The notes beneath the pieces were generated by a model. It saw only the letters and a program-made list of their open reading frames with translations. It was not told where the DNA came from and did no database searches. The position numbers and the translations under genes are program-made. 64,000 nucleotides of DNA from Rhizomonospora bruguierae (GTDB lineage Bacteria; Actinomycetota; Actinomycetes; Mycobacteriales; Micromonosporaceae): contig NZ_BBQH01000027.1 of the NCBI RefSeq assembly GCF_018397995.1, positions 1-64,000 of the forward strand, given 5' to 3'. Shown here piece after piece: positions 63,415-64,000 of this stretch; the first letter of the stretch is position 1; every line of letters starts with the position of its first letter.

Positions 63415-64000
63415 TGGCGAACCCGGTGGACGGGACCGCCGGCCTGCGCGGGCACCGGGAGATCGACGAGCGCCTGCTGGACGAACCGGCGGCGCTTGAG
63501 GCCAGCGACCCGGGCGGGATGCTGCGGGCCACCGCGTCGGCCGGTGCGCAGGTGCGGGAGAGCGCGGCGCTGGCCGCCGAGGCGAGCCTGACCTCCCTGG
63601 TCGACGAGGGCCGTCCGCGCGCCGTGGTGATCGCGGGCGTGGGCACCGCCGCGCGCACCGGCGACGTGCTGGCGACGGTCGCGGGTCCCCGCTGCCCGGT
63701 ACCCGTGATCGCGCATCGCAGCGCGGGCGTACCCGGTTGGGTGACGGCCGCGGACGTGGTGATCGCCGTGTCCGCGAGCGGGCGCAGCCCGGAGGCGCTG
63801 GGCGCCGCCGAGGCCGCCGCCCGGCGCGGCGCCCGGCTGGTCGCGGTCGGCGCCCCGGACTCCCCGTTGCAGTCGGTGGCGGAGCGCGCCCGCGCGCCGT
63901 TCATCCCGGTGCCGCGCCGCGCTCCGGCCCGCGCGAGCCTGTGGAGCCTGATCCCGCCGGTGCTGCTGGCCGGCCGCACGCTCGGACTGCTGAAGGTCAA
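63414..64000 (+). CDS. SIS-domain sugar isomerase (partial, runs off the window)
   Basis: Begins at the ATG at 63414 and continues past the right edge (195 codons visible). The start MANPVDGTAGLRGHREIDERLL and the SIS motifs VVIAGVGTAARTGDV and VIAVSASGRSPEALGAA are typical of the actinobacterial bifunctional phosphoglucose/phosphomannose isomerase-type protein that follows manB. It would supply mannose-6-phosphate from fructose-6-phosphate. The rest of the enzyme, including the second SIS half, lies outside the window. Confidence 0.8.
   Translation, partial: MANPVDGTAGLRGHREIDERLLDEPAALEASDPGGMLRATASAGAQVRESAALAAEASLTSLVDEGRPRAVVIAGVGTAARTGDVLATVAGPRCPVPVIAHRSAGVPGWVTAADVVIAVSASGRSPEALGAAEAAARRGARLVAVGAPDSPLQSVAERARAPFIPVPRRAPARASLWSLIPPVLLAGRTLGLLKV

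Overview
The window is high-GC actinobacterial chromosome, most likely from Micromonosporaceae. The evidence is a mycothiol amidase (mca), a coenzyme F420 set (fbiA, fbiB, fbiC), whiB, a lone greA, frequent GTG starts, and a gene order around manC, F420 genes, whiB and manB that I know from mycobacteria and Streptomyces. I cannot fix the genus from the sequence alone. No rRNA, tRNA or CRISPR was found.

Layout. 1-3871 is the right part of an integrated element: a tyrosine integrase at the edge, a HTH regulator surrounded by repeated palindromic operator-like sites, and a leftward set of six tiny genes, three of them coupled by GTGA overlaps. Its left end is outside the window. 4110-29075 is mostly core: paired SGNH hydrolases, a PPOX-type flavin/F420 protein, cystathionine beta-synthase, a DegP-like protease, RNase Z, msrA, a HIT protein, cystathionine gamma-synthase, an amidase, threonine ammonia-lyase, greA, mca, a GGDEF-EAL protein, a DUF255 thioredoxin-fold protein and purK-purE. 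Among these lies a very unusual secreted Lys/Asn-rich protein gene (11885-12514). 29094-43119 holds a 1580-residue polytopic membrane protein with internal repeats, a UDP-glucose-type dehydrogenase, acyl-CoA dehydrogenase, two tandem paralogous membrane proteins, a thioesterase, acetoacetyl-CoA synthetase and a glycosyltransferase.

41974-52954 and 60494-64000 look like one ancestral block: glycosyltransferase, manC, regulator, F420 genes, whiB, a metallopeptidase-family gene, DUF3499, manB, a Trm112-like protein and a SIS-domain isomerase. It is interrupted at 53-60.3 kb by a putrescine/agmatine catabolism set (aminotransferase, Lrp regulator, a broken saccharopine-dehydrogenase-like gene, agmatinase and two aldehyde dehydrogenases). 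The left edge of this insert carries 33-bp tandem repeats and a 180-bp nested inverted repeat.

How the genes fit together. manC, manB and the SIS protein supply GDP-mannose precursors for the nearby glycosyltransferase and cell-envelope glycans. fbiA, fbiB and fbiC make F420, which the PPOX-family protein may use. The cystathionine enzymes handle sulfur amino acids alongside mycothiol metabolism. Agmatinase, transaminase and aldehyde dehydrogenase can take agmatine through putrescine to GABA. The best candidates for undescribed biology are the Lys/Asn-rich secreted protein, the 53.2-kb nested inverted repeat and the operator-rich control region of the integrated element.
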